64,000 bases of DNA from Prevotella sp. UBA4330 (GCA_002394385.1 DGTS01000038.1:62001-126000); one strand, 5' to 3'. Counted from the stretch's first letter, positions 25,315 through 34,081 are shown. The notes: generated by a model not told the origin, from the letters alone. A program made the numbers and translations.

Positions 25315-25920
25315 TTACAATACTTCAAGCAATTCCACGTCGAACACGAGTGTGGCAAAAGGAGGGATGCTTGCGCCTGCTCCACCTTCGCCGTAACCCA
25401 GTTTGTAGGGGATGAAGAAGCGGTACTTGCCGCCTTCGCGCATCAACTGCAGTCCCTCGGTCCAGCCCACGATGACGCCGTCGAGCGGGAACACTGCCGG
25501 CTCGCCGCGCTGAACGCTGGAGTCGAACACCGTGCCGTCGATGAGGAATCCCTCGTAGTGGCAGCGCACCTTGTCGGTGGCTTTGGGCTGCTTGCCCGTT
25601 CCTTCCTTCAGCACTTTATATTGCAGTCCGCTCGCTGTGGTGACGATGCCTTCCTTCTTGGCGTTCTCGGCGAGGTATTTCTCACCCTCCTCCTTTGCCG
25701 CCTTGCCTTTCTCGGCACGCTCTGCCTGCATCTTCTTCTCCTGTTCGGCGAAGTAGTTCTGCACTATCTGCTGTGCCTCGCGGTGCTCCACCTTGAGTTT
25801 GTTGCCGTTGATTACATCTCTGATTGCGTCTGCGAAATCATCAATGTTCAGGCCCTCGATGTTCATCTGCGCCAACTGCTGGCCGATGCCGAGACCCAAA
25901 CCATAACTAAGTTTGTCCAT
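25315..25920 (-). CDS. Cytoplasmic FKBP-type peptidyl-prolyl isomerase (first of three)
   Basis: 201 residues, no signal peptide: the frame starts directly with MDKLSYGLGLGIGQQLAQM, the dimerisation part of the FklB/Mip type. The FKBP domain covers 95-200 (GLQYKVLKEGTG; YEGFLIDGTVFDSS; LGYGEGGAG). It should act in the cytoplasm. First gene of the cluster, with a well-formed promoter at 25960-25991 and a 14-bp palindrome between promoter and start. Confidence 0.93.
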   Translation of the reverse strand: MDKLSYGLGLGIGQQLAQMNIEGLNIDDFADAIRDVINGNKLKVEHREAQQIVQNYFAEQEKKMQAERAEKGKAAKEEGEKYLAENAKKEGIVTTASGLQYKVLKEGTGKQPKATDKVRCHYEGFLIDGTVFDSSVQRGEPAVFPLDGVIVGWTEGLQLMREGGKYRFFIPYKLGYGEGGAGASIPPFATLVFDVELLEVL

Positions 25921-25934
25921 CTTTCTCTATAAAA

Positions 25935-25948
25935 TATTAGTACTAATA
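25935..25948 (-). promoter_or_regulatory. 14-bp palindrome in the FKBP operon leader
   Basis: TATTAGTACTAATA is a perfect palindrome lying between the promoter and the start at 25920, where a repressor would block early elongation. No known regulator is assigned. Confidence 0.45.
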
Positions 25949-25959
25949 AAATTTGCTTG

Positions 25960-25991
25960 CAAAAGTAGTGATAATTTTCTTTACATGCAAA
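25960..25991 (-). promoter_or_regulatory. Promoter of the FKBP operon
   Basis: Minus strand TTTG (25991-25988), 20-nt spacer, TACTTTTG (25967-25960): a full consensus match. Confidence 0.75.
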
Positions 25992-26062
25992 CAAAAGAAA
26001 GAAAATCGGGCATCAAGACGTTAAATGGAGTTAAGGAGACAAGGAGTTAGGAATTTTATACT

Positions 26063-26070
26063 TATTTTTG
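26063..26070 (+). promoter_or_regulatory. -7 box of the sirtuin gene
   Basis: TATTTTTG, 29 nt before the start codon. It follows a short 8-nt word stretch (GGAGTTAAGGAGACAAGGAG) at 26026-26045. No good -33 element. Confidence 0.4.
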
Positions 26071-26099
26071 CAAACAGAAAACTCTAAAAACCATTTATT

Positions 26100-26801
26100 A
26101 TGAAGAAGATAGTTGTACTTACTGGTGCAGGAATGTCCGTGGAAAGCGGTCTGAGCACCTTCCGCGATGCCGACGGACTATGGGAGAACTATCCCGTCTC
26201 GCGCGTGGCAACCCACGAGGCATGGGAGGCTGACCCCGAGTATGTTAACGCCTTCTACAACATGCTGCGCACCAAATACACCGACGTGAAGCCTAACAAT
26301 GGGCATCTGCTCGTGGCCGAACTCGAGAAACACTACGACGTGACGGTGGTGACGCAGAATGTGGACAACCTGCACGAGGTGGCTGGCAGCACCAAAGTTA
26401 TACATCTGCACGGCGAACTGATGAAGGCATGCTCAAGCCGCGACGTAGATAACCCGCGCTATCATGTGCAACTGGGGCCCGACAAACTGACAATAGAACC
26501 AGGAGAACTTGCCGGCGACGGCTCACTTCTGCGCCCCTTCATCGTCTTCTTCGGCGAGGGAGTGCCCAACATCAGCGTTGCTGCCGAGGCTGTTGCCGAT
26601 GCCGACATCATGATAATCATAGGAACTTCGATGGTGGTCTATCCCGCAGCAGGCCTCATTCAGTATGCCCGCCGCGACGTGCCCGTCTATCTCATCGACC
26701 CCAACGACGTGATGGGCAGCGGACGCTACAACGTCACGCACATCAAGAAGGGTGCTTCGGCTGGAATGGAAGAACTCTTCGGGAAACTCACCGCGAAGTA
26801 A
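26100..26801 (+). CDS. Sirtuin NAD-dependent protein deacylase lacking the zinc cysteines
   Basis: 233 residues. Sirtuins remove acyl groups from lysines using NAD. Visible motifs: GAGMSVESGLSTFRD (9-23), TQNVDN (85-90) and HLHG with catalytic His104. Where CobB has four zinc cysteines, only Cys111 remains (KACSSRDVD), and the zinc-ribbon module is shortened. The YxxR pocket that lets class III enzymes accept succinyl groups is shifted (Tyr53, Leu56, Arg57). Activity may thus differ from CobB. Monocistronic or with the OPT gene 222 bp downstream; an array of 11-nt words lies between. Confidence 0.9.
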   Translation: MKKIVVLTGAGMSVESGLSTFRDADGLWENYPVSRVATHEAWEADPEYVNAFYNMLRTKYTDVKPNNGHLLVAELEKHYDVTVVTQNVDNLHEVAGSTKVIHLHGELMKACSSRDVDNPRYHVQLGPDKLTIEPGELAGDGSLLRPFIVFFGEGVPNISVAAEAVADADIMIIIGTSMVVYPAAGLIQYARRDVPVYLIDPNDVMGSGRYNVTHIKKGASAGMEELFGKLTAK

Positions 26802-26811
26802 TCACCATCTC

Positions 26812-26985
26812 TGGAAACCCTTTCTACAAAGGCATTCCCAACGTTTGAAAACACTGGGAATAAAATTCCCAAGAGTTACAAAAGTCTGGGAATCTTTTTA
26901 CCAGCGGTCGGTAATGGTATTACCAGAAGTCGGTAAAAACATTACCAAGCACTGGTAATCTCTTTACCAGATGCTGGTAACAACC
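26812..26985. repeat. 11-nt word array with alternating inverted half-sites
   Basis: From 26887 nine 11-mers follow without slip. TTACCA begins at 26898, 26920, 26942 and 26964. The complementary GGTAA begins at 26910, 26932, 26954 and 26976. So direct repeats are exactly 22 bp apart and inverted half-sites 11 bp apart. Upstream two looser pairs use TTCCCA (26835, 26866) and TGGGAA (26855, 26887). Other bases in each word vary. It fills the gap between the sirtuin and OPT genes. Confidence 0.9.
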
Positions 26986-27023
26986 GGGAAAAATACGAAC
27001 TAAAAATTAACAAACAATAAACG

Positions 27024-29018
27024 ATGAAAGAAAAAGAAACAATGCAACTGCCCGAAAACGCGTTTCGGGAACTGAAGGAGGGTGAGGAATATAAACCATT
27101 GATGAGCCCCGACCGCCAATATCCGGAGGTCAACGCATGGAGCGTGGCGTGGGGCATCGTCATGGCGGTGCTCTTCTCGGCAGCCGCTGCCTACCTGGGA
27201 CTGAAGGTGGGACAGGTGTTCGAGGCTGCAATCCCCATTGCCATCATCGCCGTAGGTGTGTCAACGGCGGCAAAACGCAAGCAGGGATTGGGCGAGAACG
27301 TCATCATTCAGAGCATCGGAGCATGCTCGGGAGCAGTGGTGGCGGGAGCCATCTTCACGCTGCCTGCCATCTACATCCTGCAGGCTAAGTACGGCGAGGC
27401 GATGAGCGCGTCGTTCCTCAACATCTTCCTGGCGTCGCTTCTGGGCGGCATTCTGGGCATCCTGTTCCTCATACCGTTCCGCAAATACTTCGTCAAGGAC
27501 ATGCACGGCAAGTATCCTTTCCCCGAGGCGACAGCCACAACACAGGTTCTGGTGAGCGGCGAGAAGGGCGGTTCGCAGGCCAAGCCACTGCTCATTGCGG
27601 GCATCGTGGGCGGTCTTTACGACTTCATCGTGAGCACCTTCGGCTGGTGGAACGAGAACTTCACCACGCGTGTGGTGGGCTTCGGCGAGACACTTGCCGA
27701 GAAGGCGAAACTGGTGTTCAAGGTGAACACCGGCGCTGCGGTGCTCGGTCTGGGCTACATCGTGGGTCTGAAGTATGCGTTCATCATCTGTCTGGGCTCA
27801 CTGGCGGTGTGGTGGATCATCGTGCCAGGCATGGCACTGCTCTTCCCTGGCGACGTGCTGAACCAGTGGGACCCCTCGATAACCACCGCCGTTGGCGACA
27901 TGTCGCCCGAACAGATATTCAAGGCATACGGCAAGTCGATAGGTATCGGCGGCATAGCAATGGCTGGCGTGATAGGAATCATCAAGAGTTGGCCCATCAT
28001 CAAGGGTGCCATAACGCGACTGAAACCCGCTCCTGCGGCTGAACAGAAAGCAAGCGAGGGCGAGGAGAAGCGCACCGACAAGGACCTGGCGTTCAAAATC
28101 ATCGCCATAGGCACGGCAGTAACGCTCGTGGTGACGTTCATCTTCTTCTGGCTCGGCGTGATGGACAATCTGCTCTTCGCCGTTGTGGGCATCCTGCTGG
28201 TGGCCGTCATAGCCTTCCTCTTCACTACTGTTGCAGCCAACGCCATTGCCATTGTGGGCTCAAACCCCGTCAGCGGCATGACGCTGATGACGCTCATCCT
28301 GGCCTCGGTGGTAATGGTTGCTGTCGGACTGAAGGGTCCTGGCGGCATGCTTGCAGCACTCATCATGGGCGGTGTGGTATGTACCGCGCTCTCCGTAGCG
28401 GGTTCTTTCATCACCGACCTTAAGATAGGCTACTGGCTTGGCACCACACCCAAGAAGCAGGAGACGTGGAAGTTCCTCGGCACTCTGGTGTCGGCAGCCA
28501 CCGTGGGCGGCGTGATGATAGTGCTCAACCAGACCTACGACTTCGCGTCGGGCGAACTGGCAGCACCGCAGGCCAACGCCATGGCAGCCGTGATTGAGCC
28601 GCTGATGAGCGGTGTGGGCGCGCCGTGGGTTCTCTATGCCATCGGTGCCGTGATTGCCATCGTGCTCACCTTCTTCAAGATTCCTGCCCTGGCGTTCGCC
28701 CTGGGCATGTTCATACCTCTGGAACTGAACATCCCGCTGCTCGTGGGCGGTGCCATAAACTGGTACGTCACATCGCGCTCTAAGGACGCCGAGGTGAACA
28801 AGGAACGCGGCGACAAGGGCACGCTGATTGCCTCGGGATTCATTGCCGGCGGCGCACTGATGGGTGTTGTCAGCGCTCTGATGCGCTTCGGAGGCATCAA
28901 CCTGATAAACGACGCATGGCTGCAGAACTCACTCTCCGAGGTGCTTTCGCTCGCGGCATACATCTGCCTGATAGTTTACTTCATCAAGGCAACGAAAGTT
29001 AGCAAGAAGAACGGATAA
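27024..29018 (+). CDS. OPT family oligopeptide transporter
   Basis: 664 residues, with about 14-16 hydrophobic helices and a short cytoplasmic N-terminus. The NAWSVAWGIVMAVLFSAAAAYLGLKVGQ stretch at about 35-62 is typical of bacterial OPT proteins (split here for length: NAWSVAWGIV and GLKVGQ are the key parts), as is GKYPFPEATATTQVL near 165. A charged loop near residues 340-355 (EQKASEGEEKRTDKD) separates two halves. It should import peptides or metal chelates by proton symport. No promoter box is clear; expression may depend on the sirtuin promoter or on elements in the 11-nt array. The start at 27024 is followed by an in-frame Met7. Confidence 0.92.
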   Translation: MKEKETMQLPENAFRELKEGEEYKPLMSPDRQYPEVNAWSVAWGIVMAVLFSAAAAYLGLKVGQVFEAAIPIAIIAVGVSTAAKRKQGLGENVIIQSIGACSGAVVAGAIFTLPAIYILQAKYGEAMSASFLNIFLASLLGGILGILFLIPFRKYFVKDMHGKYPFPEATATTQVLVSGEKGGSQAKPLLIAGIVGGLYDFIVSTFGWWNENFTTRVVGFGETLAEKAKLVFKVNTGAAVLGLGYIVGLKYAFIICLGSLAVWWIIVPGMALLFPGDVLNQWDPSITTAVGDMSPEQIFKAYGKSIGIGGIAMAGVIGIIKSWPIIKGAITRLKPAPAAEQKASEGEEKRTDKDLAFKIIAIGTAVTLVVTFIFFWLGVMDNLLFAVVGILLVAVIAFLFTTVAANAIAIVGSNPVSGMTLMTLILASVVMVAVGLKGPGGMLAALIMGGVVCTALSVAGSFITDLKIGYWLGTTPKKQETWKFLGTLVSAATVGGVMIVLNQTYDFASGELAAPQANAMAAVIEPLMSGVGAPWVLYAIGAVIAIVLTFFKIPALAFALGMFIPLELNIPLLVGGAINWYVTSRSKDAEVNKERGDKGTLIASGFIAGGALMGVVSALMRFGGINLINDAWLQNSLSEVLSLAAYICLIVYFIKATKVSKKNG

Positions 29019-29046
29019 TTAATATTCTCAACTTTCGCAAGTTGAA

Positions 29047-29166
29047 GGAGTTAAGGAGTTATGGAGTTAAGGAGTTAAGACAACACCCTACTATCCAATC
29101 GCTCCAAATGAAAAAAGAGAAGATTACTAATGTCATAACTCCTTAACTCCTTAACTCCATAACTCC
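29047..29166. terminator. 36-nt facing arms of 8-nt words after the OPT gene
   Basis: Arms 29047-29082 and 29131-29166 use GGAGTTAA/TTAACTCC words and are complementary except at a few word variants. Same words as at 24281-24379 and 63756-63785. It lies between two plus-strand genes and could end the OPT transcript. Confidence 0.65.
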
Positions 29167-29203
29167 AAAAAAGTTGAGTTTACGAAACTTTAGAATATAA
29201 GTC

Positions 29204-29650
29204 ATGTCAAGCACCGACAACACTTTCTTCTCGCACACCCTGCTCCACCGGGGCATAAAACCGACGGCGACGCGCATACTCATCCTGCGGGAGATGTTCC
29301 GTGGAGACGAGATGGTATCGCTGCCCGAACTGGAGCGGCTGCTGCCCACTGTCGATAAAAGCACTATCTCGCGTGCGCTGACTTTGTTCTTGGCGCACGG
29401 ACTGATACATGCTGTTGACGATGGCAGCGGAACGATGAAATACAACGTTTGCGATGACGACTGCGACTGCGAAGAACTTGTTGAGGACGAACACACACAC
29501 TTCTTCTGCACTCAGTGCCACCGCACGTTCTGCCTGAAGAACATACGTGTGCCAGTGGTTGAACTGCCCGACGGCTTCCAGTTGTCAAGCATCAACTACG
29601 TGCTGAAGGGCATTTGTCCCGAGTGCAGCATGAAAACATTCATCACTTAA
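29204..29650 (+). CDS. Fur family transcriptional regulator (Zur/Fur type)
   Basis: 148 residues. The winged helix is at 10-80 (GIKPTATRILILREMF; DKSTISRALTLFLAHGLI). The metal part has His97, His99, a CTQC pair (Cys102, Cys105) and a CPEC pair (Cys138, Cys141) for structural zinc. An extra cysteine cluster CDDDCDC (83-89) is notable and could bind a further metal. These proteins repress metal-uptake genes when metal is bound. Which metal is sensed cannot be told from the sequence; proximity to an OPT transporter might hint at metal-chelate uptake. No clear consensus promoter. Confidence 0.9.
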   Translation: MSSTDNTFFSHTLLHRGIKPTATRILILREMFRGDEMVSLPELERLLPTVDKSTISRALTLFLAHGLIHAVDDGSGTMKYNVCDDDCDCEELVEDEHTHFFCTQCHRTFCLKNIRVPVVELPDGFQLSSINYVLKGICPECSMKTFIT

Positions 29651-29713
29651 CCCACATTTTCTACCAAAGTAATTTCATTTTGTTTCAGTACGCAAGAAAG
29701 TTCTTAGAGGCAC

Positions 29714-29744
29714 TTGCATGAAACGAATAATAGTCTTACCTTTG
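29714..29744 (+). promoter_or_regulatory. Promoter of the GH115 gene
   Basis: TTG (29714-29716), 20-nt spacer, TACCTTTG (29737-29744). It excludes the upstream in-frame ATG at 29718 and sets the start at 29772. Confidence 0.7.
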
Positions 29745-29771
29745 CGAAGAAATCAATACTTAACCAATTAT

Positions 29772-32270
29772 ATGAGAACTCCAACATCTGTGAAACGCTG
29801 CATCACAGCAGTAACATTATCATTAGTGACATTAGCGGCAGTGGCTGCACAGCAGTTCGTATCATTTGACAACGGAGACATTCAGGTGGCAGGCAACGGC
29901 GAGACGACAATTCTCGTTGACCAGCAAGACCAGAAGGGTGTCATGATTGCCGCAAGAAACCTTGCCGAGGACTTCGGAAGAGTGACGGGAACCAACGCAA
30001 CAATAGTTTCTGAAGGCGAAGCACGCATCATCGTGGGAACGATAGGACACTCCAAGGAGATTGACAAACTCGTCAAACAGGGTGTCATTGACCGCAAGCA
30101 ACTGCAAGGAAAGAATGAGAAATTCATCATTCAGACGACAAGTGACGGGCGTATTGCTATCGCCGGAAGCGACCGCCGAGGCACCATCTACGGCATTTAC
30201 GAACTGTCGCGCCAGATAGGTGTGTCGCCCTGGTACTGGTGGGCTGATGTCCCAACGCCACACCATAATAATATATATGTGCGCAAAGGAACCTACACCG
30301 ACGGCGAACCGGCAGTGCGCTACCGCGGACTGTTCCTCAACGACGAGGCGCCATGCCTCACCTCGTGGGTGAAAAACACATGGGGAACCAACTACGGCGA
30401 CCACCGTTTCTACGCCAAGGTGTTCGAACTGATACTGCGTCTGCGCGGAAACTTCATGTGGCCTGCCATGTGGAGTTGGGCCTTCTATGCCGACGACCCT
30501 GAGAACAGCCGCACAGCAGACGAGATGGGTGTCATCATGAGCACCAGCCATCACGAGCCAATGGCACGCAACCATCAGGAGTATGCACGCCACAGGAAAG
30601 AATACGGAGCATGGAACTACGCCACCAACAAGGAGAATCTCGACAAGTTCTTCCGCGACGGCATAGAACGCATGAAGGGAACCGAGGACGTGGTGACCAT
30701 CGGTATGCGCGGCGACGGCGACGAGGCAATGTCGGAGGATGCCGACACACGCCTGTTGCAGACCATCGTGGAGAACCAGCGGCGCATCATAAAGGAAGTG
30801 ACGGGCAAGCCGGCAAACAAGACCCCACAGGTGTGGGCGCTCTATAAAGAGGTGCTCGACTATTATGACAAGGGGATGAAAGTGCCCGACGACGTCATTA
30901 TGTTGCTCTGCGACGACAACTGGGGCAATGTGCGCAGAGTGCCTACAGCACAGGAACGCAAGCACCCGGGCGGCTGGGGACTATACTATCACGTTGACTA
31001 TGTGGGCGCACCGCGCAACACCAAGTGGCTCAACGTCACCCCGACGCAGAACATGTGGGAACAACTGACGCTGGCATACGACTACGGTCTCGACCGCATG
31101 TGGATTCTCAACGTGGGCGACCTCAAGCCGATGGAATACCCCATCACGCTGTTCATGGACATGGCTTGGCAGCCGCATGAGTATAATGCGCAAAACCTCA
31201 CCGACCATACTCTTAACTTCTGCCAGATGTTCGGCAAGGAAGAGGCGCAAGAGGCAGCAGAGATACTGAACCTATACTGTAAGTATGCCGGCCGCTCTAC
31301 CGCCGAAATGCTGGACAAGAGGACATATAACCTGGAGACAGGAGAATGGGAAGAGGTGACGCGCGAGTGGATAGAACTGGAGAACCGCGCACTTCTGCAA
31401 TATGCAAACATAAGCAAAGAGGCACGCGATGCTTACTACCAACTGGTGCTGTTCCCCGTAGAGGCGATGTCGAACGTTTACCAGATGTACTATGCACAGG
31501 CAATGAACAATGCGCTGGCGGCACAGAACGACCCCGCAGCAAACCAGTGGGCAGAGCGCTGCAAGAAGGCTTTCCGCCGCGACTCGCTGCTGTGCAACGA
31601 ATATAACACACAACTGGCAGGAGGCAAATGGAACGGCATGATGACGCAGAAGCACATAGGATACACATCGTGGAACGATGACTTCCCTGCCGACCGACTG
31701 CCCGAACTGAAGTATGTGAGCGCGAATGGCGAGGGCGGAAACATCTTCTGCGAGAGCAACGGATATGTTTCCATCGAGGCAGAGCACTACTACAGCAAGA
31801 CCGACGCACAGAACGCTAAGTGGACGGTGATACCGTTCATGGGCAGAACACTGAGCGCTATGGAACTGATGCCGCAAACGGCAAGTGTCGAGGGAGCAAG
31901 TCTGGAGTATCGCTTCACTCTGCCCGACGACGTGAAAGACGTTAAGGTGCATGTCATCTTGAAGTCAACACTCGACTTCCTCAACAAGGGAGGATTGCAG
32001 TATAGCGTGTCGCTCGACGGAAGCGATGCCGTGAAGGTGAACTTCAACAGCAACCTCAATGAGAAACCAGAGAACATCTACTCTATCTACTACCCCACCG
32101 TGGCGCGCCGCGTGATTGAAACTGTGACACCGTTCGCCGTCGGCAAGGCCGACGTTCACAGTCTTGTGTTCAGACCACTCGACCCAGGCGTGGTGATAGA
32201 GAAGATTGTCATCGACTGCGGAGGTTATAAACCGTCTTATCTCTTCGGCAAAGAAAGCCCGAAGAAATAA
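29772..32270 (+). CDS. GH115 xylan alpha-1,2-glucuronidase
   Basis: 832 residues from ATG 29772 (the longer frame starts before the promoter). Signal peptide ends near residue 27 (AAVAAQQ). Typical GH115 architecture: N-terminal GH20-like alpha/beta domain (30-200), central barrel (200-500) with RYRGLFLNDEAP and LRGNFMWPAMW, helical domain with GKWNGMMTQKHIGYTSW, and C-terminal beta-sandwich. The family removes (4-O-methyl-)glucuronic acid from xylan, acting outside or in the periplasm. It fits with the GH43 gene 1.9 kb downstream. Own promoter; followed by two hairpins. Confidence 0.94.
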   Translation: MRTPTSVKRCITAVTLSLVTLAAVAAQQFVSFDNGDIQVAGNGETTILVDQQDQKGVMIAARNLAEDFGRVTGTNATIVSEGEARIIVGTIGHSKEIDKLVKQGVIDRKQLQGKNEKFIIQTTSDGRIAIAGSDRRGTIYGIYELSRQIGVSPWYWWADVPTPHHNNIYVRKGTYTDGEPAVRYRGLFLNDEAPCLTSWVKNTWGTNYGDHRFYAKVFELILRLRGNFMWPAMWSWAFYADDPENSRTADEMGVIMSTSHHEPMARNHQEYARHRKEYGAWNYATNKENLDKFFRDGIERMKGTEDVVTIGMRGDGDEAMSEDADTRLLQTIVENQRRIIKEVTGKPANKTPQVWALYKEVLDYYDKGMKVPDDVIMLLCDDNWGNVRRVPTAQERKHPGGWGLYYHVDYVGAPRNTKWLNVTPTQNMWEQLTLAYDYGLDRMWILNVGDLKPMEYPITLFMDMAWQPHEYNAQNLTDHTLNFCQMFGKEEAQEAAEILNLYCKYAGRSTAEMLDKRTYNLETGEWEEVTREWIELENRALLQYANISKEARDAYYQLVLFPVEAMSNVYQMYYAQAMNNALAAQNDPAANQWAERCKKAFRRDSLLCNEYNTQLAGGKWNGMMTQKHIGYTSWNDDFPADRLPELKYVSANGEGGNIFCESNGYVSIEAEHYYSKTDAQNAKWTVIPFMGRTLSAMELMPQTASVEGASLEYRFTLPDDVKDVKVHVILKSTLDFLNKGGLQYSVSLDGSDAVKVNFNSNLNEKPENIYSIYYPTVARRVIETVTPFAVGKADVHSLVFRPLDPGVVIEKIVIDCGGYKPSYLFGKESPKK

Positions 32271-32302
32271 CCCTTCTGGAACGCAAATTAGCACCATCCA
32301 TC

Positions 32303-32347
32303 AAGCCGTTTGTAACTTCCTGTAATACAAGAGGATACAAACGGCTT
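32303..32347 (+). terminator. Hairpin 1 after GH115
   Basis: AAGCCGTTTGTA (32303-32314) and TACAAACGGCTT (32336-32347) are perfect 12-bp arms, 33 bp after the stop. Confidence 0.65.
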
Positions 32348-32390
32348 AACAATGTTAATAACTTTGTTCGACAATCCTATTAACATTGTT
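32348..32390 (+). terminator. Hairpin 2 after GH115
   Basis: AACAATGTTAATA (32348-32360) and TATTAACATTGTT (32378-32390) are perfect 13-bp arms, directly next to hairpin 1. The two centres are 44 bp apart, four 11-nt steps. A short T-run follows. Confidence 0.65.
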
Positions 32391-32442
32391 TCCCCATTTG
32401 ATATCATTTAGAATGCCATAGCATATCTTCTGAACAGCAGAA

Positions 32443-32842
32443 TCTGCGCTTTTAAGGAAAGAAATTGGAATAATTAAAATAATTTGCGTAATAACCCCTC
32501 CTCTAATCCCCCCGAGGGGGGAATAAATAAATCCGTGCAATCAGTGTAATCCGTGGTTTTGAACGTAAATGCCCGTAAATGGAACGTAAATAACCATTAA
32601 TATTTATTTGCGTGTAATTGGCGTTAATATGCGGAGAAAATCTGTGAAATCGTTCGTCAGAAATAAATCAAGAAAATACATAGTCTAAAAATCAACGTAA
32701 TCCGCGTAATCTGTGGTTTTTAAAGGAAAGAAATTAGAATAATTAAAATAATTTGTGTAATTCGTTTAATTCGTAGTTTTTAACGTAAATGCCCGTAAAT
32801 ATAATTTGCGTGTAATTAGCGTTAATTTGCGGAGAAGCGAGG
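32443..32842. repeat. Composite intergenic repeat, copy 5 (reverse)
   Basis: Reverse-oriented modules, with the GC-rich unit (CCCCTCCTCTAATCCCCCCG) at about 32495-32514 and a full unit at about 32561-32786 containing the D core (GTGAAATCGTTCGTCAG; AATACATAGTCTAAAAATC). No gene seen between 32271 and 33013. Confidence 0.85.
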
Positions 32843-32909
32843 GGGAACTTCAAAGGGCGGGGAGTCCTTAGCAATAGATTACCTGAATTAACGCTGTGCA
32901 ACATGTGGC

Positions 32910-32953
32910 ATTCGACAATCTGGTCGAATAAAGGACGGGAAGTGGTCGAAAGA
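32910..32953 (+). promoter_or_regulatory. Inverted repeat with a third half-site before the amide hydrolase promoter
   Basis: ATTCGAC (32910-32916) faces GTCGAAT (32923-32929) across 6 nt. A third GTCGAA lies at 32945, exactly 22 bp after the second, just before the -33 TTTG. The four 11-mers from 32910 stay in phase. It looks like an operator or another 11-nt word array. Confidence 0.5.
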
Positions 32954-32955
32954 TG

Positions 32956-32987
32956 TTTGGGGTGTGATTGCTATTGTTTTATCTTTG
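32956..32987 (+). promoter_or_regulatory. Promoter of the Ntn amide hydrolase gene
   Basis: TTTG (32956-32959), 20-nt spacer, TATCTTTG (32980-32987): full consensus. Confidence 0.8.
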
Positions 32988-33013
32988 CATCATAATTAAA
33001 TCATAACATCATC

Positions 33014-34081
33014 ATGAAGAAAGCATTTGGAATATCGTTGCTGGTAATCGCCTTATTGGCAGTTGTCGTTGGTGTTTGTGCATGGAACATGTTCGGTCCG
33101 ATGGTTAAAGGGGCGCAGTCGGTGAAGAAACTCGACGAGGGACTTTACTACATGGAGTACAAGGGCGACGACGGTCTTGACGAACTGATAAAGCAAGGCG
33201 GTGCCGAGAGTGCTGAGAAAATGCAACACTATGTCATAAACTTCCTGTCGAAAGGCTACTACACTCCCGACGTAAATCCGCAGAAGAACAGTTACGGATG
33301 CTCTACGCTGACAGCGAAAAACACGGAAGGGCACGTGATGATGGGGCGCAACTTCGACTACCCGTCGGGCACAGCCATGATTCTGCACACCATTCCCGAC
33401 AGAGGATATGAGTCGATAGCAACATTCAACATCGAGTTTTACGGCTTCGGGAAAGACTGGTTGCCCGAAGGGTTCGCCAACCAATACATGGCGCTGTCGG
33501 GACTTTTCTTCGCCCTCGACGGCATCAACGAGAAGGGGTTTGCCATTGCCGACCTCATGGCTGGCGACAATGTGGAGACTCACCAACGCACAGGGAAACC
33601 TGCACTCACCACATCTACGGCTATACGCTACCTGCTGAACAATGCCACCAACGTTGAAGAGGCGCTGGAACTGCTCAAAGGCATAGACATGCACTCAGAC
33701 ATCGGCTCGGCACACCACTATGCAATGTCTGACGCTACGGGCAGGAGTGTCGTGGTGGAATATGTAGAAAACAAAATGGTGGTAACCGAGACAAAGGCCG
33801 TGACCAACCATTATCTGTGCGACGCTAAGCATAATGTAGGACTGATAGAGGGCGACAAACGATATGAGCAATTATGCCAACGATATGAGCAGAGCAATGG
33901 AATGATGAGCGAAAAAGAGATTACCAAAGCCATAGAGTCGGTATCGCAAGCGGGCAACAACGAAGGATTCATGGGCACACTCTGGACAATGGTGATGAAT
34001 CTTGACGACCACTCGGTGACCTACTACTCACGCCGCCATTTCGATAAACCATTCCATTTCGAGATGACAAGAAAGAAGTGA
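33014..34081 (+). CDS. Linear amide C-N hydrolase, choloylglycine hydrolase family (Ntn), membrane-anchored
   Basis: 355 residues. One N-terminal membrane helix (4-25) should anchor it or act as an uncleaved signal, so it faces the periplasm. After a propeptide-like stretch comes YGCSTLTA with Cys96, the expected N-terminal nucleophile exposed by self-cleavage. GRNFDYP follows about 15 residues on, as in bile-salt hydrolases and penicillin V acylases. The substrate is not clear: bile-salt hydrolase, N-acyl amide hydrolase or acyltransferase are all possible, and the long pre-Cys part differs from classic bile-salt hydrolases, which start Met-Cys. Own promoter. Confidence 0.85.
   Translation: MKKAFGISLLVIALLAVVVGVCAWNMFGPMVKGAQSVKKLDEGLYYMEYKGDDGLDELIKQGGAESAEKMQHYVINFLSKGYYTPDVNPQKNSYGCSTLTAKNTEGHVMMGRNFDYPSGTAMILHTIPDRGYESIATFNIEFYGFGKDWLPEGFANQYMALSGLFFALDGINEKGFAIADLMAGDNVETHQRTGKPALTTSTAIRYLLNNATNVEEALELLKGIDMHSDIGSAHHYAMSDATGRSVVVEYVENKMVVTETKAVTNHYLCDAKHNVGLIEGDKRYEQLCQRYEQSNGMMSEKEITKAIESVSQAGNNEGFMGTLWTMVMNLDDHSVTYYSRRHFDKPFHFEMTRKK

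Noticed and set aside
26887..26985. Possible CRISPR array
   Set aside because: Unit length is 22 bp with only about six conserved bases per half-site, no constant repeat with unique spacers, and no cas genes nearby.
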